This document shows, in pieces, positions 20,101-28,326 of a stretch of 64,000 nt of DNA. Below the pieces are notes generated by a model, which saw only the letters and a list, made by a program, of their open reading frames with translations, was not told the origin of the DNA and made no database searches. The DNA lies in NCBI GenBank assembly GCA_006226545.1, contig SBGR01000033.1, forward strand, positions 33,324-97,323, read 5' to 3'. The first letter of the stretch is position 1. Each line of letters opens with the position of its first letter. The DNA comes from Bacteroidota bacterium. GTDB taxonomy: Bacteria > Bacteroidota > Bacteroidia > UBA8524. The translations under genes were made by a program, and so were the position numbers.

Positions 20101-21756
20101 AACGATGGATTGCTCTTCTTCAGGGATGATTTTGACCACATCGTCAAAGGAGATAAGCTCTCCTTTTGTATAGCCATAGATATGGTACATGGTATCAGAC
20201 CAACGAATGCGCATATCGTGATCCGGCAAAATTTCAACATAGAATGAGCCCATTTTAGCGATGGATTGTGCTTCATTGAGCATGGCTTCATTTTGAGCTA
20301 CAATTCGGTTCAGTCGCTCCAATTCCTCCACTTGAACACGAAGTTCCTCCTGGCTGGCTTGCAGCTCTTCCGTTAACGCTTGCTGTTGACGCTGACGCTG
20401 AATCTGTTCACTAATGTCTACTTGAATGGTACCGTAAGCAACAATGTCTCCGGCTGCATTTCTTACCGGGAAGAAAGAGGCTTCTACCGGAATAAGTTCG
20501 CCTGTTTCATAGTGTTTGAGGTGCGCAATGCCCTTCCAATGGTTCTTTTCCTTCAGCTGCGGAATGATGTCTCTGGCATACATACGTCGCGTTTCCGGGT
20601 CCAGTACATCCGTGATGCGCATTTTACGAAGGGTATCGATATCCGGGAATCCACAAATGCGAATTCCGGCGTCATTGATGTAGGTGAGTCTGAAACTAGC
20701 GTCAGTTAAACCAATAAACTCCTGGGTATGGGAGGCAATCAAGCTCAAGATCTGCTGGTCGTCTTGAAGTTCAACCAAAAGGGTAATGTCTTCAATACCA
20801 AATAAGAACTCATCAGCGCTGACGTGTGAAATACTTGCATTAAATATTCTGCCTTCAAATACAGGATGGTCAAATTTAATTTGTCCTAAATTTTGCAAAG
20901 CGCCAACACTCAAACGCTCCATGTGTTCAACCAAGAAACCGTAGTCAAGTTCATCAAAAGGCACACTCACACCCGATAAATGTCCGTTTAGTATTTCTTT
21001 CAGTTTCGCCTTGTTGTCGAGCAAGACCAATCCACCCGGCACCGCATTGAGAATGGTGGTTAAGCGTTCATTGTAATTGCTGATTTGGCTGTTGATTCTA
21101 TTCCGATCTTCCAGCGATTCTTCCAATTGGGCTTGGCTTTCCTGCAATTCAGAGTTAAGGGTGTCTAATAACGCGTTTTGGCGCAGTGTTTCTTTGTAAC
21201 GCGGACGATAGACTAAAATAACAAAGGTGGCCAGGGCCATAATGATCAGGATGGCGATATAGCGTTCGTATTGAGTGAAACGTTCCAGCTTGCGCACCGA
21301 ATTATCCTTCAACTCACCAACCAAGGTATCCATGCTATTCAGGAATTCCAGTCCTTGTCTATTCAATTCTCTTTTGTCAATTCCCGACTTCTCGCCCTCA
21401 AGTTGTTTTGTAAATTCTAAAAACTCTTGGTGGGTTACAGCAGCCAATTCAGGTACTTGACCTCCCGTAAATAAAGGGTCTTTGCCTGTTTTTGATTGTT
21501 GCCAAATTTGCTTGTGAATGGATGAGAAGAGCTCAATACTAGAGTCGAGTTCTTGTTTTTCAGCAGGAGAAAGATACTCATACATCCAAACCTCTTTGCT
21601 GATCTTTTGAGATAACATGCGCTGCTTACCCGCTAAATTGATCCACTGTGCATCTCCTTTTCGTTCCTCAAAGAGGCTGTTGTTTAAAAATTGAACAACC
21701 ACTAAGAGTGCTACGATAAGGATAAGACTGAGTATATTGGCGATGTTTTTGCGCAT
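17116..21756 (-). CDS. Multi-PAS hybrid sensor histidine kinase with two receiver domains
   Basis: A 1546-residue hybrid kinase. Residues 1-190 hold two membrane helices around a PilJ-type sensor (INLAGKQRMLSQKISKE is the NIT/PilJ signature). About five PAS/PAC domains follow (roughly 225-890), then a GAF domain (895-1030). The HisKA box AKADFLAMMSHEIRTPMNG puts the phosphoacceptor His near 1055, and the ATPase domain has LINLISNALKFT and FGGTGLGLAIC. Two receiver domains end the protein, with Asp in IIVDYILSG (near 1339) and FMDIQMPDMGG (near 1474). No HPt domain is present. It is divergent from an NtrC-type regulator 58 bp away, a likely partner. Confidence 0.93.
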   Translation of the reverse strand: MRKNIANILSLILIVALLVVVQFLNNSLFEERKGDAQWINLAGKQRMLSQKISKEVWMYEYLSPAEKQELDSSIELFSSIHKQIWQQSKTGKDPLFTGGQVPELAAVTHQEFLEFTKQLEGEKSGIDKRELNRQGLEFLNSMDTLVGELKDNSVRKLERFTQYERYIAILIIMALATFVILVYRPRYKETLRQNALLDTLNSELQESQAQLEESLEDRNRINSQISNYNERLTTILNAVPGGLVLLDNKAKLKEILNGHLSGVSVPFDELDYGFLVEHMERLSVGALQNLGQIKFDHPVFEGRIFNASISHVSADEFLFGIEDITLLVELQDDQQILSLIASHTQEFIGLTDASFRLTYINDAGIRICGFPDIDTLRKMRITDVLDPETRRMYARDIIPQLKEKNHWKGIAHLKHYETGELIPVEASFFPVRNAAGDIVAYGTIQVDISEQIQRQRQQQALTEELQASQEELRVQVEELERLNRIVAQNEAMLNEAQSIAKMGSFYVEILPDHDMRIRWSDTMYHIYGYTKGELISFDDVVKIIPEEEQSIVYKATELAMTGERQNFEHRIVTPAGELKFLRSMIQPIMRNAQVIAMQGIAQDVTELKAIENELRFSELRYDYALNGSEDGIWDWNLENNTLYFSPRWKQMLGFRDEECESNYETWQGLIHPEDLPLLTQGIEAHLAGETDSLRVEIRLRTKDSSYKWVLARAKCIRDENQKPVRLVGTHVDISTQKKVLEELDEKRANLRAVIENTADLIWSVTHNKKLITFNKRYAQEYFSAFGRTLDQGSAAFDDFPETERIKWHKWTDRAMVGEKFSFEYIFHWPSGIGYYDIFVNPILSDSNEITGVSFFARNVTKRKELEISLTKQEEALKALYDTAFDALSLEDKLEKAVQLGCEFFDLEYGVLAQIQNDKLKVYKSFPENKEYPEGKSMPLKETYSSILKQVNGIISIEDIQNSSFKNHPAYQRFSFACFLGIPIYIHGELKASLNFFQKNPAIKPFGEGEISLLRSIAQWIENALEADLSEKQLIAAKNAAESAARAKADFLAMMSHEIRTPMNGVLGMTNLLQTTALNEEQADFVNTIKLSGESLLAIINDILDFSKIESGKLLLEEHPLSIEQTISETFDLLGQKAIEKDLELLYYIDESVPSHILSDVTRLRQVLINLISNALKFTSKGQVVVNVRVQDKKKDQYQLYFEVKDSGIGIPKEAQEKLFTAFTQVDSSTTRRFGGTGLGLAICVKLVEALGGSIGLESEPGEGSVFFFTIKTKIAPVKERLGPNPLASKKIWILDDNQTNLQILQKQCQKWGAEVRSYTDYQLILDDLQGESSPHVIIVDYILSGISGLEVAKKLKKLQREFQIVLVSTSQDQELSDAQATVDSVLFKPIKYSQLLQVLFKAQENRKQIREHSTELVEQTEQKSLRILLAEDNVFNQKLALLVLGKLGYSADLAANGIEVLEALKLKTYDLIFMDIQMPDMGGEEATALINQQMGQDRPYIIAMTANAMEGDREKYLDLGMDDYISKPIDLDKLRETLTDLETKLA

Positions 21757-21814
21757 GTCGGATAAGCCCCCTGTACAAATCTATCCTACCCGAGCTAATA
21801 AAGAAACTAATTGC

Positions 21815-23164
21815 ATGAAAAAAGGAACGCTGCTGATTATTGACGACGAAGAGGATCTGAGGATGTTGATTGCCAGGGTATTAGAGCTGGAAGAGTACAA
21901 GGTTTATACGGCCTCCAATCCCAATGAGGCGATGAAAATATTGGAAGAATTGCCCATTGAGGTGATTGTGAGCGATGTTAGACTCGAAGTAGCCAATGGC
22001 GTTGAACTCATTCCTGAATACAAAAAACGCAAACCATTTGCAGAGATTATCATGCTTACTGCCTACGGTAATATACCGGATGGTGTTAACTCCATAAAGG
22101 CCGGTGCATTTGAATACTTAACTAAGGGAGATGACAATTTTAGGATTGTCAGTGTGGTGGATCAGGCCTTGCAGAAATCGCGGCTGTCTACCAAGGTTTT
22201 CCAAGTAGAAACACCCGATACCAGCGGATTTGAAGCGATTGTAGGAAATAGTCCTGTTTTAGACGAGGCGAAAAAACTCGCTAAAAAGGTGGCTCAATCC
22301 GATGCCAGCGTGCTTTTAACCGGTGAGACAGGAACGGGAAAAGAAGTTTTTGCCAGTGCCATTCACGAGGTAAGCAAACGTTCAAAAGCGCCTTACTTAG
22401 CCATTAACTGCAGTGCCTTAAGCAAAGAAATCCTGGAGAGTGAATTGTTTGGTCACGTAAAGGGGGCCTTTACCGGAGCAGCACAAGATAAAAAAGGCTT
22501 TTTCGAAGAAGCCAATAAAGGGACCTTGTTTCTGGATGAGGTAGGCGAGATGCCACTTGAACTGCAAGCGAAGCTCCTTCGGGTATTGGAAACCGGACTC
22601 TTCTTTAAAGTGGGGAGTACCAAAGAATTGAAGAGTGATGTACGTATCGTGGCGGCTACAAACCGTAATTTATTGGAAGAGAGTGAAAAAGGTAATTTCC
22701 GATTGGACCTTTACTACCGTCTAAGCACCTTTACCATTCACCTGCCACCTCTACGTGAAAGGGGAGATGATATCCTGCTTCTGGCGCAACACTTCGCGAA
22801 CATGGCCGCTTCTAAGATGGGGGCTTCCAAGCCGGAGCTTAGCAAAGACTTGGAATTGTTTATCCAGTCGCATTATTGGAAAGGCAATTTGCGGGAACTT
22901 AAGAATGTAATGGAAAGAGCTGTAATCCTTTCTGATAGCGGCGTATTGGGTGTGGAACTTCTGCCTCAGGAGTTTCAGAAAACATCCGGTTCAACAGATA
23001 CCGGACTCCGGCCTAACCTCGCCATCGATTTGCAAAGCTTGGAGAAAGACCATATCGCTAATATGCTTCAATTCACAGGGGGCAATAAGACCAAAACGGC
23101 TGAGATTCTAGGCATTGGTGTAGCTACGCTTTACCGTAAAATCCAAGAATACGAAATAGGTTAG
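21815..23164 (+). CDS. NtrC-type sigma-54-dependent response regulator
   Basis: A 449-residue activator. The receiver domain has IIDDEED and phosphoacceptor Asp in VIVSDVRLE. The AAA+ domain has Walker A GETGTGKE, the sigma-54 contact loop GAFTGA, and FLDEVGEMP with RVLETGLFFKVG. The C-terminus has a Fis-type HTH (TKTAEILGIGVATLYRKI). I start at the ATG 21815, directly before MKKGTLLIIDDEEDL; upstream in-frame codons extend into the divergent kinase gene and are not conserved. It probably activates sigma-54 promoters in response to the divergent hybrid kinase. Confidence 0.94.
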   Translation: MKKGTLLIIDDEEDLRMLIARVLELEEYKVYTASNPNEAMKILEELPIEVIVSDVRLEVANGVELIPEYKKRKPFAEIIMLTAYGNIPDGVNSIKAGAFEYLTKGDDNFRIVSVVDQALQKSRLSTKVFQVETPDTSGFEAIVGNSPVLDEAKKLAKKVAQSDASVLLTGETGTGKEVFASAIHEVSKRSKAPYLAINCSALSKEILESELFGHVKGAFTGAAQDKKGFFEEANKGTLFLDEVGEMPLELQAKLLRVLETGLFFKVGSTKELKSDVRIVAATNRNLLEESEKGNFRLDLYYRLSTFTIHLPPLRERGDDILLLAQHFANMAASKMGASKPELSKDLELFIQSHYWKGNLRELKNVMERAVILSDSGVLGVELLPQEFQKTSGSTDTGLRPNLAIDLQSLEKDHIANMLQFTGGNKTKTAEILGIGVATLYRKIQEYEIG

Positions 23165-23236
23165 CGATGTTGTTGGTAGCTGGAAATTAGTTTTTTCAAC
23201 CTCAACCTTATTCTCATTCTCTCATTTTAATATTCA

Positions 23237-23260
23237 CCCTATCATTCTGATAGGGTTTTT
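23237..23260 (+). terminator. Rho-independent terminator after the NtrC-type gene
   Basis: CCCTATCA / TGATAGGG hairpin with a 3-nt loop and a TTTTT tail. Confidence 0.88.
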
Positions 23261-23605
23261 GATTTTGGCATCCCGACGGTGATTTTCACAAAGCGCATAA
23301 AATCAATACTTTATGTGTTTGGTGAATTTTTTTTTTCGCTTTGGCATCATTCTGCACTTATAGAAAACGAAGGATTGGAATTGTGAGATGACGGTTTTTG
23401 TGGGTTAACCGGTGTTCATGGGTTTGACAGGTAATTAAAATTAGAACACACATCTCCACAATTTCCAATCAAAAAAATGTCGGGAACGGTCCCAAGGTTG
23501 CAGGGAACATTCTAAACTACTCAAGCCAGAGGTTTGAGTAGGGGGCCGATCCCGCCTTTTTTGAACGCCTTCGACTCAACTACTATTACTAACCAAATTT
23601 TCGCT
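23261..23605 (+). promoter_or_regulatory. Structured intergenic region with a strong hairpin
   Basis: About 345 bp without a convincing gene. A long hairpin at 23517-23541 (CTACTCAAGCC / GGTTTGAGTAG, 11 pairs with one wobble, 3-nt loop) is followed by GGGGG. A smaller one, GGGA/TCCC, lies near 23482. The region could be the leader of the next gene. An alternative start of that gene (TTG at 23534) lies within the hairpin and is unlikely. Confidence 0.4.
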
Positions 23606-24019
23606 ATGCTTTGGCAAGAACCGGAAAATTACTCTGAAGTATCTGTTGGCGCTATCGACGAATTCAACCGTCAGAAAGCCCAACAGACCCTCATGAGTTT
23701 CAGAACGCTGATTCAGCAGGAAGTACAACTCAACAAGTACGTGCTGATTTCGCATCTGGAAAGTATCCGGGTTATCATGAATCAACAAATCCGACAAACT
23801 GATGCCAAGCTGCAAAGACCTGACTCCGTGATGGAAGCCAGGCGATTAGAACCCGTTCGTAAACGTCTTTCAAATCTTTCCCTTTTGTTAGAAACGTATT
23901 ATAACTGCGTTAAACATGAACTGGAAGGCCAAGAATCGGATTGTTCTGATCAACATGATAATCAGTTCCTGAAAGGACTGTGCAACGAGATTTTTTTCGT
24001 TTTGCAAACAGGATACTGA
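23606..24019 (+). CDS. Hypothetical helical protein
   Basis: A 137-residue soluble, mostly alpha-helical protein with no recognised family. I start at the ATG 23606; the frame is open further upstream only from a TTG within a hairpin. Three long helices can be read (residues 20-75, 80-110, 120-137), with Arg/Gln/Leu heptads. It stands alone between a terminator and the barrel gene, 90 bp before it. The function is unknown. Confidence 0.6.
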   Translation: MLWQEPENYSEVSVGAIDEFNRQKAQQTLMSFRTLIQQEVQLNKYVLISHLESIRVIMNQQIRQTDAKLQRPDSVMEARRLEPVRKRLSNLSLLLETYYNCVKHELEGQESDCSDQHDNQFLKGLCNEIFFVLQTGY

Positions 24020-24109
24020 TTTCACACGAAGTTTTCTTCTTTCCCTGGTTCCTGATTTTACATCGGGCGGGGAAAGTTGTATTTAAAAATAATTGGAAAG
24101 GAGTGTAAG

Positions 24110-24736
24110 ATGAATACCCGATTTGTCGCATTGATCTTCAGTTTTTTGTTGTTCTGCAGCGTACAGGCACAACATGAATTAGGTGTAAAGATGGGGCCAT
24201 CCATAATGGGTTTTTATGGTAGCCAAGCTTATGCCACGCAGAGTACCGGTGCGGTAAGTGCCGGTGCTTTGTACCGATACCGAATCAATGAAGGTATGGC
24301 TTTTCAAATGGAAGTGAATTATGTTCAATCCGGGCAAATTGCATTGAGAAGAAACTACCCAAACGTGCGTTACATGGAATTGAACTATTTCCAAATTCCA
24401 TTGCTCCTGCACTTGAGAACAAAGTCGGGATCCATTAAACCTGGCATCTTCACCGGGCCGTATCTCTCCAGCCTCGCTTCGCATGCTTATTCACCTTTGT
24501 ATTACAATATTGAGTCGTCTGCCTATTCATTGGATCAGGTGAATCCGTCTAAGTTGGATTTGGGTTGGATACTCGGTTTTGGAGTAGACTATGATTTGGG
24601 CCCATTATTTTTAATGGCCGATTTACGCTATAACCTAGGATTAAAGAATTTAGACAACGGCAATCCCGGTCGAACCTCAAATGATTTAAAACAGGCGGGT
24701 ATCCAGATGAATTTGGGTGCCGGTATTCGATTCTAA
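24110..24736 (+). CDS. PorT-type outer membrane beta-barrel protein
   Basis: A 208-residue outer membrane protein with signal peptide RFVALIFSFLLFCSVQAQ and eight amphipathic beta strands (GVKMGPSIMGFYG, SAGALYRYRINEGMAFQMEVNYVQSG, YFQIPLLLHLRTKSGSIKPGIFTGPYLS, LGWILGFGVDYDLGPLFLMADLRYNLGL, QMNLGAGIRF). The strand order and final Phe are typical of the outer membrane beta-barrel (PorT-like) family. The ATG at 24110 follows AAAGGAG, 7 nt before. The function is unknown. Confidence 0.88.
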   Translation: MNTRFVALIFSFLLFCSVQAQHELGVKMGPSIMGFYGSQAYATQSTGAVSAGALYRYRINEGMAFQMEVNYVQSGQIALRRNYPNVRYMELNYFQIPLLLHLRTKSGSIKPGIFTGPYLSSLASHAYSPLYYNIESSAYSLDQVNPSKLDLGWILGFGVDYDLGPLFLMADLRYNLGLKNLDNGNPGRTSNDLKQAGIQMNLGAGIRF

Positions 24737-24801
24737 TAAAAACAAAACAACATGTCCCTGCGCATCAATAATTATATAACAGCACTATTAAAATTAAAGG
24801 T

Positions 24802-24888
24802 ATGTCTTGGACTATTTGGTTTATCTCAACAGTATTTCTCGCCATTTTCATCACCATTTTGCTTTCAATGTTTTACAAGAAAGATTGA
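24802..24888 (+). CDS. Possible 28-residue single-helix membrane peptide
   Basis: ATG-started ORF that reads as MSWTIWFISTVFLAIFITIL plus a short charged end (FYKKD). Nearly the whole peptide is one membrane helix. It lies in the otherwise empty gap between the barrel gene and the kinase gene, 30 bp before the kinase start, in the same direction. There is no homology evidence; the case rests on composition and position. Confidence 0.35.
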   Translation: MSWTIWFISTVFLAIFITILLSMFYKKD

Positions 24889-24918
24889 GTGATTCGTTGA
24901 TTGGTGTATATTTCCACC

Positions 24919-26757
24919 ATGATACAAGGGATGTGGGACCTTCGCATTAAAACCCGAATTCAGGTTGGGGTGGCAGCATTTTTTGCTGTTGTCTTATTGG
25001 TGGCTGCTACCAGCATCTACTACCTGGTTCAGATTCGGAGTGATGCGGAATCTATCTTTACGCGGAACTATGCCATCCTCGAAAGAGGACAGCGTTTTTC
25101 TAAGTCGACAGATGATTTCAGGGTAAACTGGCTTCGCTATACCAATGGTTTGGACAATTCTCAAGTGGCCATTGATAAGCTGTATTCCGGTATCTATGAG
25201 TTTGATTCCTTGCTCATTGATCAAAGTCACTTGATAGTGAATGACCTGGAAAAGTCCATGGTCTTATACTTACAAGAGGCTTGCAATGAATTCAAGGATC
25301 GCTTTGCTGAAATTCGATTTAGGGGAAGTTTTGATACCCTGAATGTTTCAAAAAAAGTGCTGCGTAGTTTGGAAGACATGAGTGCGGCCAATGATCGCAT
25401 CATGGAATACCAAAGGGGTGAAGTATTCCTACAATACGAAAAGACCAAACGTTCAGTCAATAGTGTCATCACCTATATGATCGTAATTGGTGGTTCGCTA
25501 TCTTTTATTGCCCTGTTGCTGCTTTGGTTGCTGCCCAATTATATCATCGGACCGATAAACGAAATCATTGAACGCATCAAACGAATTGCCGACAAGGATT
25601 TTAGCCAGCAGATGTCGGTACAAAACAAGGATGAGTTTGGCGATTTGGCCCAATCTTTCAATGAGATGGTGCTTCGTTTGAACGAATACGAGCAGATGAA
25701 CGTGACTGAGCTGGTGAAGGAGAAAAGCCGTATTGAAGCCATCATTGATCACCTAAACGATGCCATCTTGGTAAACGACGAAGACGGCATGGTGATGTGG
25801 ATGAATGAACCGGCAGAAAAACTTCTAGGCTTACCGAAACAGGAAGTATTGGGCAAGGCCATCGGGGAGTTGAGTCCAAAGAATTTCAAGCAAGAAGCTT
25901 TGTTGGAAACAGAAGATTCCAATGACTCCAGAACACTTTTTAATTTCTCTGCCAACCTGGATGGACGTGTTCGATACTACCACAAGGAAATGGTGCAAGT
26001 GGGCAAGGAGAATGGGGAACTATCGGCCGCAGGTAAAGTGATTATTTTCTACGATATCACGGATTTCAGAGAACGCGACTTAGCGAAAACCGATTTCATG
26101 GCCACGTTGTCGCATCAGTTCAAAACACCGATCAGCGCGATGAACATCAGCCTTTCCTTGCTGGATAACCCGAAGACCGGTCAACTAAACGAAGAACAAC
26201 ATCACCTATTAAATACACTGAGAAGTCAGAACGAACGACTCCTGAATATGGTCAATGAGCTTCTCGATTTTAGCCAGATAGAAACGGGTAAAATTCGCTT
26301 GAAGAAAGAAGAGATTGAGCCGCATGAGCTGGTGAACCATTCCGTTCATTCCGTAGATGCTATTGTGAGTAGCAAGGAGATTCAAATGCACATTGAAGTG
26401 CCTGAAAACCTGCCTATCATTGAAGTGGATTTGGAGAAATTGACTTGGGTATTGAATAACCTGCTTACCAATGCTTCTCGCTATACACCAGACAATGGTA
26501 ATCTTTGGGTGAAGGTGGAAAAACAAGGAGAATTTTTGCGTTTTGAAGTGAAGGATGAAGGGCCGGGTATTTCGCCTGAGATTCAACAGAAGATTTTTGA
26601 AAAATACCAGCGCAATAAATTCGATCAGACCAAAGGTACCGGTTTAGGCCTTGCCATCGCTAGGGAAATCATCGAATCGCATAGAGGGAAAATTGGGGTG
26701 GAAAGTCAGTTGGGTAAAGGAAGTGTATTTTATTTTACGCTCCCATTTGTGAAGTAA
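24919..26757 (+). CDS. HAMP-PAS sensor histidine kinase (KinB-like)
   Basis: A 612-residue kinase. Two membrane helices (about residues 15-35 and 190-212) flank a periplasmic helical sensor. A HAMP domain (LPNYIIGPINEIIERIKRIA; DEFGDLAQSFNEM) and a PAS domain follow. HisKA has FMATLSHQFKTPISAMNIS, with Gln instead of the usual Glu after the phosphoacceptor His. The ATPase domain has LNNLLTNASRYTPDNG, DEGPGIS and GTGLGLAIA. I start at the ATG 24919; the frame continues upstream to a TTG at 24901. No regulator gene is adjacent, so it is an orphan kinase. Confidence 0.92.
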   Translation: MIQGMWDLRIKTRIQVGVAAFFAVVLLVAATSIYYLVQIRSDAESIFTRNYAILERGQRFSKSTDDFRVNWLRYTNGLDNSQVAIDKLYSGIYEFDSLLIDQSHLIVNDLEKSMVLYLQEACNEFKDRFAEIRFRGSFDTLNVSKKVLRSLEDMSAANDRIMEYQRGEVFLQYEKTKRSVNSVITYMIVIGGSLSFIALLLLWLLPNYIIGPINEIIERIKRIADKDFSQQMSVQNKDEFGDLAQSFNEMVLRLNEYEQMNVTELVKEKSRIEAIIDHLNDAILVNDEDGMVMWMNEPAEKLLGLPKQEVLGKAIGELSPKNFKQEALLETEDSNDSRTLFNFSANLDGRVRYYHKEMVQVGKENGELSAAGKVIIFYDITDFRERDLAKTDFMATLSHQFKTPISAMNISLSLLDNPKTGQLNEEQHHLLNTLRSQNERLLNMVNELLDFSQIETGKIRLKKEEIEPHELVNHSVHSVDAIVSSKEIQMHIEVPENLPIIEVDLEKLTWVLNNLLTNASRYTPDNGNLWVKVEKQGEFLRFEVKDEGPGISPEIQQKIFEKYQRNKFDQTKGTGLGLAIAREIIESHRGKIGVESQLGKGSVFYFTLPFVK

Positions 26758-26787
26758 AACCTAGATTTGAACTACTAAAACCAAGTC

Positions 26788-27165
26788 ATGAAAATCACCC
26801 TGCATACCAATTGTGGGAATTCACCCAAGATGGAGCTCGTAAAGAAGCTGACGGTCTATTTTGCTGCTTATGATCTCGATCAAATTTTTGATTATTTAAG
26901 TGATGATATCAGTTGGACCTTGGTAGGTGAAGACACCATTCAGGGTAAGGTGCTTTTCAAAGAAGAATTACAAAAGATGAGCGGCAATAAAGCTACTCAT
27001 CTCACCATTCATAGTATTGTAACCCACGGAAAAGAAGGAGCTGTGCACGGGTTTATGCAGATGGAAGACGGACATGAATACAGCTTTGCCGACTTCTATG
27101 AGTTTACCAGCGCAAAAGGAAACAAAGTGAAATCGATTGTTTCTTACGTGATGCAGATTGGTTAG
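26788..27165 (+). CDS. NTF2/SnoaL-like small protein
   Basis: A 125-residue protein with an NTF2-like fold pattern: an N-terminal helix (VKKLTVYFAAYDLDQIFDYLSDDISWTLVG), a mid-protein IQGKVLFKEEL helix, and paired strands HLTIHSIVTHGKEGAVHGFMQM and SFADFYEFTS. Family members are small enzymes or polyketide-type cyclases, or have no known activity. It lies 30 bp after the histidine kinase gene. Confidence 0.75.
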   Translation: MKITLHTNCGNSPKMELVKKLTVYFAAYDLDQIFDYLSDDISWTLVGEDTIQGKVLFKEELQKMSGNKATHLTIHSIVTHGKEGAVHGFMQMEDGHEYSFADFYEFTSAKGNKVKSIVSYVMQIG

Positions 27166-27179
27166 CGATAGGCTTCCGC

Positions 27180-28058
27180 TTATTCGTAACCAAATTCTTT
27201 GAGCATCTTGTCTTCGTTGCGCCAGTTGCTCTTTACTTTCACAAAAACCTCCAAGAATACCTTTTTAGCGAAGAAGTTCTCCATGTCTTTGCGGGCTGCC
27301 GTGGCTACGTTTTTAAGCGCGGATCCTTGATTACCGATAAGGATGCCCTTCTGCGAATCACGCTCTACCAAAATATCGGCTTGAATGCGAATCAACTTCG
27401 ATTCTTCCTTGAATACGTTCACCACCACCTCGCAGGAATAAGGAATCTCTTTTTTATAACGAAGGAAGATTTTCTCACGGATGATTTCAGAAGCAAAGAA
27501 ACGCTCCGATTTATCCGTGAATTGGTCTTTATCGTAGAAAGGTGGGGAGTCGGGAAGTAAATCGACGAGAAGGGCCTTTAAAGCACCCACATTGAACTTA
27601 TTTAATGCGCTGAGCGGGATGATATGCTCGGCCAGGTTTTGTTCTTTCCAGAATGCGACCTTGTCTAAAACCTCTTCTTGGGTCAGTGTGTCAATTTTGT
27701 TGATCACTAAAATTTTGGGGGCCTTCGACTTCTTGAGGTATTTCAACACATCTTCACCTAGGGATTTTTGTCCGGCTTCCACCAAAAGCAAAATGATATC
27801 GCCGTCTTCCATGCTTTCTTTCACGAAATGCATCATGGATTCTTGCAGTTTATAGGCCGGTTCGATGATGCCCGGGGTGTCTGAAAACACCATTTGGTAG
27901 TCGGGTTCATTCAAAATTCCAAAAATTCTGTGGCGAGTTGTTTGCGCTTTTTCGGTGGCAATGGCCAATTTTTGACCCATTAACGCATTGAGTAAGGTGG
28001 ACTTACCGACATTCGGCTTGCCAATGATGCTGATGAAACCCGCTTTGTGTTCTGACAT
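27180..28058 (-). CDS. era: GTPase Era, 30S ribosome assembly factor
   Basis: Essential GTPase that binds the 3' end of 16S rRNA during small-subunit maturation. The G domain has GKPNVGKSTLLNAL (G1), QTTRH (G2), DTPGI (G3) and NKID (G4). The C-terminal KH domain has GILIGNQGSALKNVATAARKDME. The ATG at 28058 gives the conserved N-terminus MSEHKAGFISIIGKPNVGKS; seven extra upstream codons are possible but unlikely. Length 292 residues is normal. It is divergent from the initiator tRNA gene. Confidence 0.96.
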   Translation of the reverse strand: MSEHKAGFISIIGKPNVGKSTLLNALMGQKLAIATEKAQTTRHRIFGILNEPDYQMVFSDTPGIIEPAYKLQESMMHFVKESMEDGDIILLLVEAGQKSLGEDVLKYLKKSKAPKILVINKIDTLTQEEVLDKVAFWKEQNLAEHIIPLSALNKFNVGALKALLVDLLPDSPPFYDKDQFTDKSERFFASEIIREKIFLRYKKEIPYSCEVVVNVFKEESKLIRIQADILVERDSQKGILIGNQGSALKNVATAARKDMENFFAKKVFLEVFVKVKSNWRNEDKMLKEFGYE

Positions 28059-28095
28059 TTTTTCTTCGATGAATTGCATTGCAAAGAAAAGCCAT

Positions 28096-28103
28096 TATAT
28101 TTG
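28096..28103 (+). promoter_or_regulatory. -7 box of the initiator tRNA promoter
   Basis: TATATTTG is a perfect match to the Bacteroidota -7 element TAnnTTTG. It lies 25 bp before the tRNA and is preceded by TTGCA at 28074-28078 as a possible -33 element. Confidence 0.65.
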
Positions 28104-28128
28104 CACTCCCAAAAGGGAATAACGATAG

Positions 28129-28203
<75 letters not shown>

Positions 28204-28220
28204 CGACAAGGCTTTCAGAA

Positions 28221-28245
28221 TGTACCCGGAGCCAAACCGGGTACA
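28221..28245 (+). repeat. Inverted repeat between tRNA and integrase
   Basis: TGTACCCGG and CCGGGTACA (9 bp arms, 7 bp loop) lie 18 bp inside the element. It has no T-run, so it is not a standard terminator. It could be an integrase arm site or a processing hairpin for the tRNA transcript. Confidence 0.5.
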
Positions 28246-28301
28246 AACTGAGGTCAATTAAGGTGGAATACCACAGGTTTAAATTGATCAGGCTGTTGGG
28301 T

Positions 28302-28319
28302 TGTTAAGGAGACTTAACA
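28302..28319 (+). promoter_or_regulatory. Hairpin that covers the ribosome binding site of the integrase gene
   Basis: TGTTAAG and CTTAACA pair around GAGA. The only SD-like sequence before the integrase, AAGGAG at 28306-28311, lies in the stem and loop of this hairpin, 15 nt before the start codon. The structure could limit integrase translation. Confidence 0.4.
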
Positions 28320-28326
28320 GCAGAAC

